Source: Agromyces mariniharenae (GTDB lineage Bacteria; Actinomycetota; Actinomycetes; Actinomycetales; Microbacteriaceae). From it: DNA of 64,000 nt. The stretch lies in NCBI RefSeq assembly GCF_008122505.1, contig NZ_VSSB01000001.1, positions 2,092,891 to 2,156,890 on the forward strand. Direction: 5' to 3'. The notes beneath the pieces were generated by a model. That model was given only the letters and a program-made list of their open reading frames with translations, was not told the origin of the DNA and searched no databases. Of the stretch, positions 17,601 through 25,996 are shown piece after piece (the stretch's first letter is position 1; each line of letters begins with the position of its first letter). Both the position numbers and the translations under genes were made by a program.

Positions 17601-18086
17601 ATGAAGACCCTTGCGCTCGTGCGCCACGCGAAGTCGAGCTGGGATCACCCCGGCGTGTCCGATCACGACCGGCCGCTGAACTCGCGCGGCCAGCGCGATG
17701 CCCCCGCGATGGGGCGTCGGCTCGCGGAGCGCGGGTTCCGGCCCGAGCGGATCCTCTCGAGCACCGCCCTGCGGGCGCGCATGACGGCGCAGCTCATGGC
17801 GGATGCGCTCGGCGTCGACGCCGACCGGATCATGCTCGACGAGCGCCTCTATGCGGCATCCGCCGACGAGGTGCTTCGCGTCATCGGCGAGCTCGACGGC
17901 GAGGTGACGACCGTCATGGTCGTCGGGCACAACCCCGAGACCGCGTCGCTCGCGCACGAGTTCTCGTCGGACATCCACGAGATGCCGACGTGCGCCGTTG
18001 CAGAGTTCACGTTCGAGGTCGACGCCTGGTACGAGCTCGAGGACGTCGAGCCGTCGTCGGTGCGGGTGGAGACGCCGCGGGACTAG
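17601..18086 (+). CDS. sixA: SixA-type histidine phosphatase
   Basis: 161 residues. Catalytic motif LVRHAKSSW near the N-terminus (RHG/RHA with the phospho-accepting His), LNSRGQRDAP, the second Arg in SSTALRAR, and the second catalytic His in VVGHNPETASLAHEF. SixA-like enzymes remove phosphate from phosphohistidine proteins; the partner here is unknown. Monocistronic; followed by a repeat-rich gap. Confidence 0.88.
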   Translation: MKTLALVRHAKSSWDHPGVSDHDRPLNSRGQRDAPAMGRRLAERGFRPERILSSTALRARMTAQLMADALGVDADRIMLDERLYAASADEVLRVIGELDGEVTTVMVVGHNPETASLAHEFSSDIHEMPTCAVAEFTFEVDAWYELEDVEPSSVRVETPRD

Positions 18087-18104
18087 GTGGGAGTGCGACG
18101 CGCT

Positions 18105-18187
18105 CCGGTCGTCGAGTAGCGCGGGCCGCAGGGCGACGCGTACCGGTCGTCGAGTCGCGCCGACCGCAGGACGACGCGTATCGAGAC
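18105..18187. repeat. Two tandem copies of the TCGAGTAGCG...GCGTATCGAGA repeat
   Basis: Copy one (18105-18142) and copy two (18143-18187) both begin CCGGTCGTCGAGT and contain CCGCAGG..GACGCGTA; the second continues into TCGAGACGCG. The same element occurs inside paaH (48846-48933) and paaD (60262-60307), and its end motif at 7042-7066. No transposase is present. Confidence 0.7.
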
Positions 18188-18277
18188 GCGTCCCCGCCCT
18201 CAGCTCCTCGCGGCCCGCACATTCACCCCACGTGCCGCTTCGGCGACTTGTCCTCCACAGGCAGGGCGCGGGCGAGC

Positions 18278-18286
18278 TTATCCACA
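18278..18286 (+). promoter_or_regulatory. Perfect DnaA-box-like site
   Basis: TTATCCACA, identical to the consensus DnaA box, 69 bases before the DUF222 start; a degenerate TTGTCCTCCACA lies at 18248-18259. Such an AT-rich nonamer is rare in this composition. Function is untested. Confidence 0.4.
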
Positions 18287-18355
18287 AGCAAAGTACCTGA
18301 TCAGGGTATATTTCTGTGAGATCGGAATGTCGGTGGGTGGTGATGGAATCGATGC

Positions 18356-19657
18356 ATGACGACATCCGGGGCGACCATCGCCGAGGCCGCGCTGGGGGCC
18401 GACCTCGACCGCATCGCCATCCTGGAGCGTGAGATCCGTGCGGCGCAGGCCGAGCAGCTGCGCCTGATCGACCGGGCGCACGGGTGGGCACACTCCGCCG
18501 CGGACGTGCATGACGGGTCGCCGCAGGTCGAACGAGAGTTCGCGACCCGGTCGTTCATCGCCGAACTCGCCACCCTGCTCCACATCCCCGAGGCCACGGC
18601 ATCCGGGCTGATCGCCGACGGCGGCATCGCCCGACGCCACCCCGATACGATCGCGGCGCTCGGCTCGGGTGCGATCAGCCTGGCCCATGTCCGATCCCTG
18701 TTCGACGCCGTGGTCGGGTTACCCGCCGAGGATGCCGCCAGACTCGAGGCGGCCGCGCTGGAGCGGGCGCCACACGAGACCGCGTCGGCGTTCCGTCGTC
18801 GCATCCGGCGGCTGCGCGATCGGCTGCATTCCGAACCGCTCACCGCCCGGCACGACCGCGCACGCGACCGGCGGCGGGTCTGCCTCGAACCCGCCGAGGA
18901 CGGCATGGCCTGGCTCAGCCTGTACCTCGAGGCCGAACGCGGCGTCGCGATCATGGCACGACTCGACGCCCTCGCGGACGCGCAATCCGCCGAGTCCTCA
19001 GCAACCCGCGCACACTCCAAGCTCGACGCGGCGGCCGACCTGCTCCTCGGCCGTCCGCTCGACGCGGATGCCGCTGCACATGCGTCGCCGCTCGGCGTCG
19101 TGTCCCCGCGGGTGTACGTCACCGTGCCAGTGCTCACCCTGCTCGGACACACCGACGAGCCCGCCGAACTCGACGGGCACGGACCGATCGACGCCGAGAC
19201 CGCCCGTCGCCTCGCGGCGCACGCGCCGTCGTTCCGGCGCATCCTCACCCACCCCCACTCCGGCGCCTCCCTCTCCTACGACCGCACCGTCTACCGAGTG
19301 CCCGCCGATCTCGCCGGGTACCTCCGGGTCCGCGACGGCACCTGCCGCTTCCCGGGCTGTTCCCGCCGCGCGGTCGGCTGCGATATCGACCACACCCGGG
19401 ACTGGGCGACGGGCGGCGACACCCGGCACGACAACCTCGCCCACCTCTGCCGCAAGCACCACCGCCTCAAGCACAACACCCGCTGGCGGATGTCGCAGAT
19501 GCCGAGCGGCGACGTCCGCTGGACCTCACCGGCCGGCCACGAACACCTCACCAGCCCCGAGCAGCCATTCACACGGCTCCCTCAGGAGCCCCCATGGGCG
19601 ACAGCTGGAAGCACGGAACGTCTCGAATCCGACGCACCGACCTCCGATGCCGCATGA
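18356..19657 (+). CDS. DUF222 protein with C-terminal HNH nuclease domain
   Basis: 433 residues. The N-terminal two thirds are the helical DUF222 (13E12 repeat) region (for example FATRSFIAELATLLHIPEATA). The C-terminal HNH domain reads CRFPGCSRRAVGCDIDHT, then HLCRKHHRLKH, giving the Cys pairs and catalytic His. These proteins are abundant, multicopy and variable in actinobacteria; a role in DNA metabolism or mobile DNA is likely but unproven. A -10-like TATATT (18307-18312) and a DnaA-box-like site precede it. Confidence 0.9.
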   Translation: MTTSGATIAEAALGADLDRIAILEREIRAAQAEQLRLIDRAHGWAHSAADVHDGSPQVEREFATRSFIAELATLLHIPEATASGLIADGGIARRHPDTIAALGSGAISLAHVRSLFDAVVGLPAEDAARLEAAALERAPHETASAFRRRIRRLRDRLHSEPLTARHDRARDRRRVCLEPAEDGMAWLSLYLEAERGVAIMARLDALADAQSAESSATRAHSKLDAAADLLLGRPLDADAAAHASPLGVVSPRVYVTVPVLTLLGHTDEPAELDGHGPIDAETARRLAAHAPSFRRILTHPHSGASLSYDRTVYRVPADLAGYLRVRDGTCRFPGCSRRAVGCDIDHTRDWATGGDTRHDNLAHLCRKHHRLKHNTRWRMSQMPSGDVRWTSPAGHEHLTSPEQPFTRLPQEPPWATAGSTERLESDAPTSDAA

Positions 19658-19716
19658 TCACGTCGGCGCGGGACCGCTGCGCTTCAGCCGTGCGAGGCAG
19701 GACGCAGCCTCGACCC

Positions 19717-20445
19717 TCACTCACCCGATGCCGCGAGCATCCGCTCGACGTACGGCGTCGCGGGGGACGCGCGCAGCTCCGCCAGCGTGCCGCGCTGCGT
19801 CATGCGGCCCCCCTCGAGCACGAGCACGGAATCCGCGAGGGCAGCGGCGTCCGCCGGGCTGTGCGTCACGAGCACCGTCGCGCCGCCGAACTCCCGCACG
19901 TGCGTGGCGAGCTCGACCCGCATGTCGGACCGCACCTCCACGTCGAGGGCGGACATCGGCTCGTCGAGCAGCAGTACCTCGGGATCGGCGGCGAGCGCAC
20001 GGGCGAGCGCCACGCGTTGCGCTTGACCGCCCGAGAGCTGGGCGGGCAGCCGGTCGGCGAGCGACATGAGTCCGTAGCGTTCGAGCCACGGCTCCGCGGC
20101 GGCGCGGGCGGCGGCGCGCGACCCGCGCATCCGGGCGGCGAACGCCACGTTGTCGCGCACGGTCAGGTGCGGGAAGAGCACGTAGTCCTGGAAGAGCACG
20201 CCGATGCGTCGGCGCTCCGGCGGGAGCCCGTCGACCGAGCGGGCGCCGATCGCCACGCGTCCCGACTCGAGCGGCACGAGCCCCGCGATCGCGGCGAGCA
20301 CGCTCGACTTGCCGGCTCCGTTCGGTCCGATCACTGCGAGCGGATGGCCCGGCGCCACGTCGAACGCAGCGGCGATCCGCGTCTCGCCGCGGGCGACGAC
20401 GACGTCGGCGTGCAGGGCTGGTCGGGTCGCGACATCCGTCATCAT
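19717..20445 (-). CDS. modC: Molybdate ABC transporter ATP-binding protein
   Basis: 242 residues. ABC ATPase with Walker A GPNGAGKSSV, Q-loop FQDYVLFP, signature LSGGQAQRV, Walker B VLLLDEPMSALD and switch His in VTHSPADAA. It lacks the C-terminal TOBE domain of long ModC proteins; the separate TOBE regulator gene at the head of the operon may supply molybdate sensing. Start ATG at 20445 overlaps the modB stop (ATGATGA). It would energise molybdate uptake through ModB. Confidence 0.88.
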   Translation of the reverse strand: MMTDVATRPALHADVVVARGETRIAAAFDVAPGHPLAVIGPNGAGKSSVLAAIAGLVPLESGRVAIGARSVDGLPPERRRIGVLFQDYVLFPHLTVRDNVAFAARMRGSRAAARAAAEPWLERYGLMSLADRLPAQLSGGQAQRVALARALAADPEVLLLDEPMSALDVEVRSDMRVELATHVREFGGATVLVTHSPADAAALADSVLVLEGGRMTQRGTLAELRASPATPYVERMLAASGE

Positions 20446-21338
20446 GCGCGCACCTCCGGCATCCAGCGGTCGCGCAGTCCGAGCAGCACGATCACTGACA
20501 CGGCGAGCAGCAGCAGGGCGAGCGCGATCGCCTCGTCGGGATCCGACTGCATCGCGAGGTAGCTCGCGATCGGCAGCGTTCGGGTGACGCCGGGCAGGGA
20601 GCCCGCGAACGTGATGGTCGCGCCGAACTCGCCGAGCGCGCGCGTGAAGCACAGCACCGCGCCCGCTGCGACGCCCGGCGCCACGAGCGGCAGCGTCACG
20701 TGCCGGAACACCTGCCAGCGCGACGCCCCGAGCGTCGCGGCCGCGAGTTCCGTGCGCCGATCCGCCGAACGCAGCGCACCCTCCACCGCGAAGGTGAGGA
20801 ACGGCAGCGACACGAACACCTGCGCGATCACCACGGCACCCGTCGTGAACGGCACGGTCATGCCGAACCACTCCTCGAGGAGCTGCCCGATCGGGCCGCG
20901 ACGCCCGAGCAGCATGAGCAGGGCGATGCCGCCGACCACGGGCGGCAGCACCAGCGGCACGGTGACCGCCGCGCGCAGCGCCCTCCTCGGGAACGTCGGC
21001 CAGTCCGCGGCGCGGGCGAGGAGCGCCGCGAGCGGCACGCCGAGCACGAGGCAGCACGCCGTCGCGACCGACGCCGTCGTGAACGACAGCACGAGCGCCT
21101 GCAGGACCGACTCGCGCGCGAGCAGCTCGGGGAGGTCCGACCACGGAGCCCGCACGACCAGGGCGGCGAGCGGCAGCACGAGCACCGCGAGCGCGATCCC
21201 GGCCGCGACGGCGACGGGCCACGCCAGCCGTCCCGCGACGCGCGGTCCACGTCGTCCCGCGCCGCCCGGCCCACGCCCTGCGCGTCCGGTCCGGGGTCCT
21301 CGCCCGATCCCGGGTCGGTCCGACACGGGAGACGCCAC
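20442..21338 (-). CDS. modB: Molybdate ABC transporter permease
   Basis: 298 residues. A Gly/Arg-rich cytoplasmic N-terminus, then about six membrane helices; the EAA loop is seen in AAATLGASRWQVFRHVTLPLV, and LGEFGATITFAGS is the typical ModB segment. The GTG start at 21338 shares its first base with the last base of the modA stop TAG. Works with ModA and ModC to import molybdate. Confidence 0.9.
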   Translation of the reverse strand: MASPVSDRPGIGRGPRTGRAGRGPGGAGRRGPRVAGRLAWPVAVAAGIALAVLVLPLAALVVRAPWSDLPELLARESVLQALVLSFTTASVATACCLVLGVPLAALLARAADWPTFPRRALRAAVTVPLVLPPVVGGIALLMLLGRRGPIGQLLEEWFGMTVPFTTGAVVIAQVFVSLPFLTFAVEGALRSADRRTELAAATLGASRWQVFRHVTLPLVAPGVAAGAVLCFTRALGEFGATITFAGSLPGVTRTLPIASYLAMQSDPDEAIALALLLLAVSVIVLLGLRDRWMPEVRA

Positions 21339-22156
21339 TACGGCTTCCCGAAGCCCGCTTCGGCGAGCACCGCACGTCCCGCGTCGCCGGTCACGAACAC
21401 GACGAAGTCCGCCGCCGTGTCGGCATCGCCGGCCTCGGCGAGCGCCGCGATCGGGTACCGGTTCACGACGGATGCCGCGCCGGGCACCTCGATTCCCTCG
21501 ACCTCGTCGCCCGCCGCGATGACGTCGGTGCGATAGACGAGCGCCGCGTCGACCTCGCCGAGCGACACCTTGGTGAGCACGGCCTTCACGTCGGACTCGA
21601 GCGTGTCGGGCGCCGCCACCACGCCCTCCTGCTCGAGCAGCTTCACGGATGCCGCGCCGCACGGCACCGACGCATCGCAGAGGGCGATCCGGAGGTCGGC
21701 GTCGGCGAGGTCGTCGAGGCCGGTGACGCCCGCGGGGTTGCCCGCCGGGACGACGAGCTCGAGCGTGTTCGTCGCGAAGACCACCGGATCGCCCGCGAGC
21801 CCGGCATCGACGACGGTCTGCATCGGCGGTTCGGCCGCCGACGCGAACACGTCGACCGGCGCGCCCTCGACGACCTGCTGTGCGAGTGCGGCGCTGCCGC
21901 CGTAGCTCAGGGCGACGTCCACCGACGGATGCTCCGCCTCGAACCGCTCGGCGAGCTCGTCGAACGCCTCGGTGAGCGATGCGGCGGCGAACACCGTCAA
22001 CGTCGTGGCCTCCGCGTCGTCGGTCGCATCGGACGGCGCGGGCGAGGCGGTGCCCCCGTTCGCGCCGCTGGACGCGCACCCGGCGAGCACGAGCGCCGCG
22101 AGCGCGCCGACGGCGGCGGCGGCACGCGGCATCCGCCCGATGCGCCGACCGGTCAC
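21338..22156 (-). CDS. modA: Molybdate-binding lipoprotein
   Basis: 272 residues. Lipobox LVLAGC with Cys at about residue 27 gives an anchored lipoprotein. The mature part begins with the ModA hallmark LTVFAAASLTEAFDELA and contains SYGGSAALAQQV and the C-terminal VVFVTGDAGRAVLAEAGF. Binds molybdate outside the membrane and delivers it to ModB. GTG start overlaps the preceding stop (GTGA); a Met eight codons later is an alternative. Confidence 0.92.
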   Translation of the reverse strand: MTGRRIGRMPRAAAAVGALAALVLAGCASSGANGGTASPAPSDATDDAEATTLTVFAAASLTEAFDELAERFEAEHPSVDVALSYGGSAALAQQVVEGAPVDVFASAAEPPMQTVVDAGLAGDPVVFATNTLELVVPAGNPAGVTGLDDLADADLRIALCDASVPCGAASVKLLEQEGVVAAPDTLESDVKAVLTKVSLGEVDAALVYRTDVIAAGDEVEGIEVPGAASVVNRYPIAALAEAGDADTAADFVVFVTGDAGRAVLAEAGFGKP

Positions 22157-22569
22157 CCCTCGCTCCCCGGCGGCAGCTCGATCGTGACGTTCGTCGCCTT
22201 CACGCTCGCGGCGGCGAGCATGCCGGGCTCGAGCCCGAGGTCGTCGGCGGCCTCGCGACTCATGAGCGACACGACCCGGAACGGACCCGCCTGCAGGTCG
22301 ACCTGCGCCATGACGCCGTCGCGCTGCACGCGCGTGACGAGGCCGACGAAGCGGTTGCGGGCCGAGGCGCGCGCCAACGGGAACGCCTCGGCCAGCGCCG
22401 CGCCCGACCCGACCTCGGCCATGAGCGCCACGAGGTCGGTGCCGTCGACCACCCGCATGCCGTTCGCCCCGCGCCGGAGCGTGAGACGCCCGTGCTCCCC
22501 CCAACGGCGCACGGTGTCGTCGCTCACTCCGAGCAGGGCGGCGGCCTCGCTGATGCGGTACTCGGGCAT
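22153..22569 (-). CDS. Molybdenum-responsive regulator (MerR-like HTH plus TOBE/Mop)
   Basis: 138 residues. N-terminal helix-turn-helix EYRISEAAALLGVSDDTVRRW, then a TOBE/Mop molybdate-binding domain (ARNRFVGLVTRVQRDGVMAQV and SVKATNVTIEL). The domain order differs from enteric ModE. First gene of the mod operon, overlapping modA, so it likely represses the operon when molybdate is bound. Of two adjacent ATGs the one at 22569 is chosen, seven bases after GAGGA. Confidence 0.85.
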   Translation of the reverse strand: MPEYRISEAAALLGVSDDTVRRWGEHGRLTLRRGANGMRVVDGTDLVALMAEVGSGAALAEAFPLARASARNRFVGLVTRVQRDGVMAQVDLQAGPFRVVSLMSREAADDLGLEPGMLAAASVKATNVTIELPPGSEG

Positions 22570-22606
22570 CATCTGATCCTCAGGTGCGTGGTCACAGCGC
22601 GATCCT

Positions 22607-22622
22607 ATCCGTACCTGCGGAT
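22607..22622. promoter_or_regulatory. Inverted repeat between mod operon and thiF
   Basis: ATCCG (22607-22611) and CGGAT (22618-22622) with a 6-base spacer, in the 101-base gap between the two divergent molybdenum transcripts. Candidate operator for the TOBE regulator; inference only. Confidence 0.35.
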
Positions 22623-22670
22623 TCATGCGATAACGGTCGGACGGGCCGCACCGCCTGCGAGAATCGGAGC

Positions 22671-23771
22671 ATGCCCGCGATCGATCCCGACTCGCCCCGC
22701 TACGCCCGCCAGCGCGTGCTGCCCGGCTGGGGCACCGACGCGCAACGCCGGCTCGCCGACGCCCGCGTCGTGGTGCTCGGCGCCGGCGGCCTCGGCAGCT
22801 TCGTCGTGCCCTCGCTCGTCGCGGCCGGCGTCGGCACGGTCGTCGTCGTCGACGACGACGAGGTCGACGTCACGAACCTGCACCGCCAGCTCCTGCACGC
22901 GCCCGGCGACCTCGGCCGGCTCAAGGTCGAGTCCGCAGCGGATGCCGCGTACGACCTGTCGCCCGACACCGACCTCGTCCCGGCGGCGATCCGATTCGAC
23001 GAGACCGTGGCCGACGAGCTCCTCGCCGGCGCCGACCTCCTCGTCGAGGGGACCGATGACATCCTGACCCGCTACGCGGCCGACGACGCCGCGGCGCGCG
23101 CCGGCATCCCCCTCGTGTGGGGATCCGCCGCGAAGTTCTCGGGCCAGGTCGGCGTCTCGTGGGATGCGCGCGGCGTCTCGTACCGCGACCTCTTCCCCGA
23201 GCCGCCCGCCGATGCCGGGCTCAGCTGCGAGATCGACGGCATCCTGCCCACGGTCTGCACCGTGACGGGCGGCATGATGGCCGGCGAGGTCCTGAAGCTC
23301 CTCACGGGGATCGGCGAACCGCTGCTCGGTCGCGTCGTCGTGTACGACGGGCTGAGCGGCCGATCGCGCGAGATCGCGTACCGCCGGGCGGAGGATGCCG
23401 CGAAACGACCGGTCGAGCCGGAACCCGCTCGGCCGGCTCCGCAACCCGCGGTGCCGGGCGACGTCGCGCCCGCCGCGCTCGCCGGCGAGCTCGCGTCCGA
23501 CGCGCCGCCGCTGCTCCTCGACGTGCGCGAGCCGTGGGAGGCGCAGATCGCGACGATCGCGGGCGCCACGCTCATCCCGCTGCCCGAGCTCGCCGACCGT
23601 GCGGGGGAGCTGGATCGCGCGGCATCCGTCGTCGTGTACTGCCACCTCGGCGTGCGCTCGGAGTACGCCGCACGCCTCCTCGCCGGATCGGGCTTCGCGA
23701 ACGTGCGCAACCTCGTCGGCGGCATCGACGCCTGGTCGCGCACCGTCGACCCCGCGGTCGCGAGGTACTGA
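22671..23771 (+). CDS. moeB: ThiF/MoeB-like adenylyltransferase fused to rhodanese
   Basis: 366 residues. E1-like domain with VVVLGAGGLGSFVVP, DDDEVDVTNLHRQLLH and the catalytic-Cys region LPTVCTVTG; then a rhodanese domain with active loop VVYCHLGVRSEYAA near the C-terminus. In molybdopterin synthesis it adenylates the MoaD C-terminus and transfers sulfur. The two CxxC zinc motifs of E. coli MoeB are not seen. GAGAAT (22659-22664) lies six bases before the ATG, so the transcript may be leaderless. Clustering with moa/moe genes favours a MoeB/MoeZ role over ThiF. Confidence 0.88.
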   Translation: MPAIDPDSPRYARQRVLPGWGTDAQRRLADARVVVLGAGGLGSFVVPSLVAAGVGTVVVVDDDEVDVTNLHRQLLHAPGDLGRLKVESAADAAYDLSPDTDLVPAAIRFDETVADELLAGADLLVEGTDDILTRYAADDAAARAGIPLVWGSAAKFSGQVGVSWDARGVSYRDLFPEPPADAGLSCEIDGILPTVCTVTGGMMAGEVLKLLTGIGEPLLGRVVVYDGLSGRSREIAYRRAEDAAKRPVEPEPARPAPQPAVPGDVAPAALAGELASDAPPLLLDVREPWEAQIATIAGATLIPLPELADRAGELDRAASVVVYCHLGVRSEYAARLLAGSGFANVRNLVGGIDAWSRTVDPAVARY

Positions 23772-23786
23772 GATGGCGAGCTGCTG

Positions 23787-24983
23787 ATGGCCGACCGCAT
23801 CCCCGTCGACGAGCACGCCGCGTTCGTGCGGTCGCTGCTCGCGGGCCTGGGCGCACGGCCGACCGAGCGGGTCGCGCTCGCCGAAGCCCTGGGCCGCATC
23901 ACCGCCTCTCCGGTGGAGTCGCCCATCGCGCTGCCGCCGTTCCGCAACTCGCAGATGGACGGCTTCGCGGTGCGTGCCGTCGACGTGGCGGATGCCCCGG
24001 TGTCGCTGCCGATCGCCGGCGAGGTCGCCGCCGCGGCGGGCGATCCCGCAGCGCTCGAGCCCGGGACCGCCGTGCGGATCATGACGGGCGCGCAGGTCCC
24101 GGCCGGCGCCGACGCGATCGTGCCCGTCGAGGACACCGAGCCCGACGGCGACGGCGGCGTCCGCATCGGGAGCGCTCGGCGCGCCGGCGAGTACGTGCGC
24201 GAGGCCGGCTCCGACCTCGCCGCCGGGGCCGACGTGCTGCCGCCCGGACTGAAGCTCGCGTCGCGCCACCTCGCGGCCGCCGCGGCATCCGGCCTCACCG
24301 AGCTGCTCGTGCGCGAGCGCGTGCGCGTCGCCGTGATCAGCACGGGCAGCGAGCTCGTCGCGCCCGGTGCCGAGCTCGAGCCCGGCGAGATCCCCGACGC
24401 GAACGGCATCGCGCTCGCCGCGGCCGTTCGGTCCGCGGGCGGGGTCGTCGTCCACGAGGCGCGCGTTCGCGACGCGGCCGACCGACTGCGCGCCGAGCTC
24501 GACACGGCCCGCGAGGCCGAGGCCGAGCTCATCCTCACGAGCGGCGGCATCTCGCAGGGCGCCTACGAGGTCGTGCGCGAGCTCATCGAGCCGCTCGGCG
24601 CGTGGGTCGGCTCGGTCGCGATGCAGCCGGGCGGCCCGCAGGCCACGGGCGCGTACCGCGGCATCCCGCTGATCGGCTTCCCGGGCAACCCCGTGAGTGC
24701 GCAGCTCTCCTTCGAGCTGTTCGTCGCGCCGACCCTGCGGGCGATCGCCGGACTCCCCCAGGCCCGTCGCGAACGCCTCGAGCTCGCCGCGCCGCTCGTG
24801 TCGGTCGCCGGCAAGCGGCAGTTCCTGCGCGGGCGGCGCACCGACGACGGGCGTGCCGAGGTCGTCGGGGGACCGGGGTCGCACCTCGTGGCGGCGCTCG
24901 CGGCATCCGACCTGCTCATCGTCGTGCCCGAGGACGTCACGTCGCTCGACGCCGGCGCCGTCGTGGATACCGTTGAGCTATGA
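23787..24983 (+). CDS. moeA: Molybdopterin molybdotransferase MoeA (copy 2)
   Basis: 398 residues. Motifs FRNSQMDGFAVRAVD, IMTGAQVPAGADAIVPVEDTE, STGSELVAPG, TSGGISQGAYEVV and FPGNPVSAQLSFELF. Longer and closer to canonical MoeA than the copy at 11203. It starts 15 bases after the thiF stop and its TGA overlaps the next ATG, so it belongs to the thiF-moeA-moaCB-moaE operon and is the likelier general molybdenum insertase. Confidence 0.92.
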   Translation: MADRIPVDEHAAFVRSLLAGLGARPTERVALAEALGRITASPVESPIALPPFRNSQMDGFAVRAVDVADAPVSLPIAGEVAAAAGDPAALEPGTAVRIMTGAQVPAGADAIVPVEDTEPDGDGGVRIGSARRAGEYVREAGSDLAAGADVLPPGLKLASRHLAAAAASGLTELLVRERVRVAVISTGSELVAPGAELEPGEIPDANGIALAAAVRSAGGVVVHEARVRDAADRLRAELDTAREAEAELILTSGGISQGAYEVVRELIEPLGAWVGSVAMQPGGPQATGAYRGIPLIGFPGNPVSAQLSFELFVAPTLRAIAGLPQARRERLELAAPLVSVAGKRQFLRGRRTDDGRAEVVGGPGSHLVAALAASDLLIVVPEDVTSLDAGAVVDTVEL

Positions 24984-25996
24984 CCTCGCTCACCCACCTC
25001 GACGACGACGGCCGTGCACGCATGGTCGACGTCGGCGGCAAGCCCGTCACGCGTCGCGTCGCGATCGCCGAAGGCCGCCTCGACACCACGGCCGAGGTGG
25101 TCGGCCTCGTGCGATCCGACGGCCTGAAGAAGGCCGACGTGCTGCCGACCGCGCGTATCGCCGGCATCTCGGGCGCCAAGCGCACGAGCGAGCTCATCCC
25201 GCTCGCGCACATCGTGCCGCTCGACGCGGTGTCGATCGACTTCGGGTTCGAGGAGACGGCGGTCACCATCCGCGCGACCGTCTCGACGACCGCGCGCACC
25301 GGCATCGAGATGGAGGCGCTCACCGCGGTCGCGATCGCCGGCCTCACGTTGCACGACATGGTGAAGGCCGTCGACCCGGCGGCGCAGCTCGGCGGCATCC
25401 GGCTCGTCGAGAAGCGCGGCGGCAAGCGGGGCGTCTGGCGAGCGGATGCCGCGGGCGAGGCGCTCGTCGAGGAAGCGCGCACCGCGCCGGCTCATCCGCG
25501 CGCCGCCGGCATCGCCGAGGTGCTCGTCGTGTCGACCCGCGCGGCCGACGGCGCCGCCGAGGACACGACCGGCCCGATCATCGTGGACTGGCTCCGCGAG
25601 CGCGGCTTCGACACCGACGCGCCCGTGATCGTGGCGGACGCCGACGTCTCGCAGGCGCTGCGCGGCGCGGTCTCGGGATCGCCCGCCGTGCTCATCACGA
25701 CGGGCGGCACCGGGGTGAACCCTGGCGACCGCACCCCCGAGGCGACCCTCGCGATCCTCGACCAGGAACTGCCCGGCGTCGCCGAGGCGATCCGAACGGC
25801 CGGTCGCGCCGCCACCCCGACCGCGGCGCTGAGCCGCGCGCTCGCGGGCATCGCCGGGCGGACGGTCGTCGTCAACCTGCCCGGCTCGCGCGGCGGCGTC
25901 GCCGACGGGCTGCGCGTGCTCGACGAGCTGCTGCCGCACCTGCTCGACCAGGTCGCCGGCGGCGACCACGCGCCGCGAGAGGCGTCGAATGACTGA
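24980..25996 (+). CDS. moaCB: Bifunctional MoaC-MoaB/Mog fusion
   Basis: 338 residues with two domains. Residues about 1-155 are MoaC, cyclic pyranopterin monophosphate synthase (MVDVGGKPVTRRVA, KADVLPTARIAGI, ELIPLAHIVPL, MEALTAVAIAGLTLHDMVKA). Residues about 170-330 are MoaB/Mog, molybdopterin adenylyltransferase (LITTGGTGVNPGDRTPEA). The fused protein joins the second and a late step of the pathway. ATG overlaps the moeA stop. Such fusions occur in some actinobacteria. Confidence 0.93.
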   Translation: MTSLTHLDDDGRARMVDVGGKPVTRRVAIAEGRLDTTAEVVGLVRSDGLKKADVLPTARIAGISGAKRTSELIPLAHIVPLDAVSIDFGFEETAVTIRATVSTTARTGIEMEALTAVAIAGLTLHDMVKAVDPAAQLGGIRLVEKRGGKRGVWRADAAGEALVEEARTAPAHPRAAGIAEVLVVSTRAADGAAEDTTGPIIVDWLRERGFDTDAPVIVADADVSQALRGAVSGSPAVLITTGGTGVNPGDRTPEATLAILDQELPGVAEAIRTAGRAATPTAALSRALAGIAGRTVVVNLPGSRGGVADGLRVLDELLPHLLDQVAGGDHAPREASND

